From: Flavobacterium pectinovorum
GTDB lineage: Bacteria > Bacteroidota > Bacteroidia > Flavobacteriales > Flavobacteriaceae
Reading direction: 5' to 3'
NCBI RefSeq assembly: GCF_022802975.1
Contig: NZ_JAFEVZ010000003.1
Coordinates: 248,001 to 312,000 of the forward strand
Length of the DNA stretch: 64,000 nt
In this document: piece after piece, positions 62,801 through 64,000 of the stretch
How positions within the stretch are numbered: position 1 is the first letter of the stretch
Layout of the letters: the number at the start of each line of letters is the position of its first letter
Position numbers and translations under genes: made by a program
The notes under the pieces: generated by a model
What the model saw: only the letters and a program-made list of their open reading frames with translations
Told to the model about the DNA's origin: nothing
Databases searched by the model: none

Positions 62801-63644
62801 GAATGATTCTGCCTGCAGCAATTCCGTTATAAGCTGTAAATTCTCCACCCGGAATAATTTTCCCATCCGGTTGCAAAACCATTGCATGAATTTCTTCATT
62901 AAAAGCCGTTCCTGCATTAAAAGCGTTATCTAAACTTCCGTCAGAATTTAAACGAATTATTCGATTGACATCGGTACCGTTAAATTTTATAAAATTACCT
63001 GCTATAATGATTTTACCGTCTGGCTGAATTTGAACACAATTTATATTTGCAGGAGCACCGGAACCGGTAAAAAAACCGGTATCTAAATTTCCATCAGATA
63101 AGATTCGGGCAATCCTGTTTACAGTAATACCATTATACTTTGTAAAACTTCCAACAATTATAATTTTACCGTCAGATTGCTCCACAATCTGATTTACGAT
63201 TCCTGAACCTGCCGCTATTGAAGTATTAAAAGCAGTATCATGTGATCCGTCGCTGTTTAAGCGAATTAATCTGCCTGTGGGAATCCCGTTAAAACTGGTA
63301 AAATTGCCTCCAATAATGATTTTACCGTCTGGCTGAGTATAAGACGAATATACTTTTCCGTTAAAACCAGAACCTGTATCGAAATCTTCATCTACAGTTC
63401 CGTCAGTTTTGAGTCTGGTTAAATATGAAAGTGGTTTTCCGTTGAAACTCAAAAATTCTCCGCCAACAATTAAGTTACCATCGGTTTGCATCGACAAGGT
63501 TCTGACTGCATTATTAAAACCATCGCCATTAAGACCGTCATCATAGGTATTAAAAGTTGTGTCTAATTTTCCCTGTTGGGCATTATTATGTAGAGATAAA
63601 AGACTAAAAATAAGCACAAATAAGAAGTAGGGTTTTGATTTCAA
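59802..63644 (-). CDS. Large T9SS-exported delta-60 repeat protein
   Basis: A 1280-residue surface or extracellular protein. Sec signal 1-22 (NNAQQ) is followed by about thirteen tandem repeats of some 55 residues (about 25-735) on the pattern QPDGKIIIGGNFTxxNG...RIxRLNxDGxxDxxFxxGxGFN, the delta-60 propeller-type repeat. The middle (about 740-1190) holds beta-rich segments with WNGTNWSNG and a cysteine cluster (ANACCCS), and the last 80 residues, from IWVYKKKEQIIIESEE to LDVKKIIF, resemble a T9SS sorting domain. Such proteins are thought to be adhesins or surface-coat components; no enzyme motif was seen. Confidence 0.88.
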   Translation of the reverse strand: MKSKPYFLFVLIFSLLSLHNNAQQGKLDTTFNTYDDGLNGDGFNNAVRTLSMQTDGNLIVGGEFLSFNGKPLSYLTRLKTDGTVDEDFDTGSGFNGKVYSSYTQPDGKIIIGGNFTSFNGIPTGRLIRLNSDGSHDTAFNTSIAAGSGIVNQIVEQSDGKIIIVGSFTKYNGITVNRIARILSDGNLDTGFFTGSGAPANINCVQIQPDGKIIIAGNFIKFNGTDVNRIIRLNSDGSLDNAFNAGTAFNEEIHAMVLQPDGKIIPGGEFTAYNGIAAGRIIRLNPDGTIDSGFLSGAGFNNGTVNVIKIDGSGNIMAGGSFTDLYNGADVNRLVFLNPDGTIKPDFDMGEGPGSASVYSLANSAAGDWYIAGSFSVFDSQNQGKLAKIDLNGTHDISYLSAGVGFDNSVLKVLPLPDNRTMVFGNFSKFNGVYSSKIACILPNGDLDNTFNLAHSGANNAIKTAAKQVDDKIIIGGSFTGYNNTVCNRIARILPDGSLDNSFVSGSGFNGQVFSVAIQSDQKIVAAGNFTKYNGVTVGRIVRLMQDGTIDISFNAATGANGTIDVMIVQPDGKMILGGRFDTFNGIGYSRLIRLNTDGSIDSSFSVGTGFDKNVYALDLQSDGKIIVGGSFLNYNGISKKRILRLNSDGTLDATFNSGTGFSKGDVRSILVQPDDRILIGGAFSGNYNGTASLRLLRLSSNGIFDSSFSVSLNSTLFTMGFTADYKLIIGGNFNSVSGVTKHRIARLKLCNNSSRWNGTNWSNGFPSGGKELTFEEDYLFSASANACCCSINSTKTVTISSGKTLGLSFNYTGAGILVLEDAASLYQSDDEMINTGIIHLKRKTTPIRKFDYTYWSSPVENHKLKDVSPNTLSDKFFSFDPDVNYWKEQIPSTIMSLGKGYIIRGPQEFSTTIPEKYEAIFKGIPVNGKITAIIGRTGSYNLIGNPYPSALDADVFLRDNSDVIKGTLYFWTHNTPFANKYASADYAVYNLLGGVGTRAALASGENETLPDGKIASAQSFFVQSITAGEVKFDDKMRITEENSSFFKPAKTNKRKEIVPKSRIWLNLTNEENAFKQLLIGYIEGATNGYDAAFDGESFDGNKDIDFYSFNEEKNWTIQGREFPFEDSDEVVLGYKTQIDGNFSISIDHLDEKFTSQSVYLEDKNKMILHDLKNGSYRFSTEKGVFNNRFVLKFTNKNLNLAQIQPERNRIWVYKKKEQIIIESEESLIQKVQIYDLTGKLVLEQNSNQNTIVISSLKSKNQVLVFKVKTENSLDVKKIIF

Positions 63645-64000
63645 AATAATAAGAGTTTGGGTTTTGATTCTGTTTTTCTTATTTTTTATAAGAATTTACA
63701 TGCAATTTATAATTATACCTAAACTGCTCCAATACCCAGATTTAGTGATTTTTACATCATGCTTTAAAATTTTACCATAGAACCTGAGTTCGATTAATCC
63801 AATACAAAATTATTTACAAATTAATTGTATTGATTAATTTTCCTGCAAGGTCTAGAAAAAAGACCTTGCAGGTATTTAAATTAAAAGCAAACCTACAAGG
63901 TTTTGGAAACCTTACAGGATAAGCCATACAAGTTGCTTTTTTTTGAATAATCGATCAGGTATAGAGATTCGCAAAATCTTGTCACTATCAGCCCAATGTC
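63645..64000. other. Right-hand flank, no gene seen
   Basis: A 356-bp AT-rich stretch upstream of the delta-60 gene. No open frame of note and no perfect -7 box on the minus strand. It contains the REP pair at 63842-63918. Confidence 0.5.
63842..63918. repeat. Pair of REP hairpins (CCTGCAAGG type)
   Basis: Hairpins at 63842-63872 and 63892-63918, of the same family and arrangement as 19942-20026 inside the PUL, with small sequence changes in loops and stems. Confidence 0.7.

Overview
The window reads as chromosomal DNA of a Flavobacterium-type Bacteroidota. The sequence is AT-rich. Many genes are preceded by the Bacteroidota -7 promoter box TAnnTTTG. SusC/SusD pairs, type IX secretion (T9SS) C-terminal sorting domains, a GH5 enzyme with a BACON domain and the housekeeping set (pheS, lepA, glyS, thiL, ribF, bioB) all fit that group. 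No rRNA, tRNA or CRISPR array was seen.

Layout. (1) 1-2635: a hypothetical gene cut by the left edge, pheS, a small hypothetical gene and a CvpA-like membrane protein. (2) 2738-3560: a Panacea-domain protein and a two-helix membrane protein one base apart, read as a toxin-antitoxin pair. (3) 3692-28901: a 25-kb polysaccharide utilisation locus (PUL) on the minus strand, in the order SusC, SusD, surface glycan-binding lipoprotein, GH2, GH31, GH97, GH39, GH3, BACON-GH5, acetylesterase, GH43, GH95. (4) 29582-31058: two divergent, tandem NUDIX-winged-helix regulators facing a 680-bp control region. (5) 31221-34964: lepA, a WYL regulator and a DinB-like gene. (6) 34965-38290: an accessory patch with a structured 115-nt repeat, a REP-associated tyrosine transposase bracketed by perfect 27-bp inverted REPs, a duplicated REP plus transposase tail, and small AT-rich genes of unknown role. 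(7) 38588-47929: thiL, a TPR histidine kinase with its response regulator, a tiny secreted protein with an internal repeat, a LytTR regulator, glyS, a T9SS TPR protein and comF. (8) 47932-59712: a secreted metalloprotease, ribF, a membrane protein, bioB, a two-component operon divergent from a TonB-type receptor, and a cupin-like protein. (9) 59802-63644: a 1280-residue delta-60 repeat protein exported by T9SS.

How the PUL should work (inference from families): the lipoprotein endoglucanase GH5 and the SusD/glycan-binding lipoproteins cut and hold a beta-glucan at the surface, SusC imports oligosaccharides, and exo-enzymes finish in the periplasm. The combination of GH5_4-like endoglucanase, GH31 alpha-xylosidase, GH2 beta-galactosidase, GH95 alpha-L-fucosidase, GH43, GH3 beta-glucosidase and acetylesterase matches the linkages of acetylated, fucosylated xyloglucan. 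GH39 and an inverting-type GH97 are extras whose substrate here is not obvious.

Most notable less-expected signals: the paired NUDIX regulators sharing a DNA-binding domain, the 115-nt element with two compensating copies, the transposase-tail/REP duplication, the 11-bp phased TTAACCC arrays between the two-component operon and its receptor gene, and hairpins in most of the longer intercistronic gaps of the PUL.
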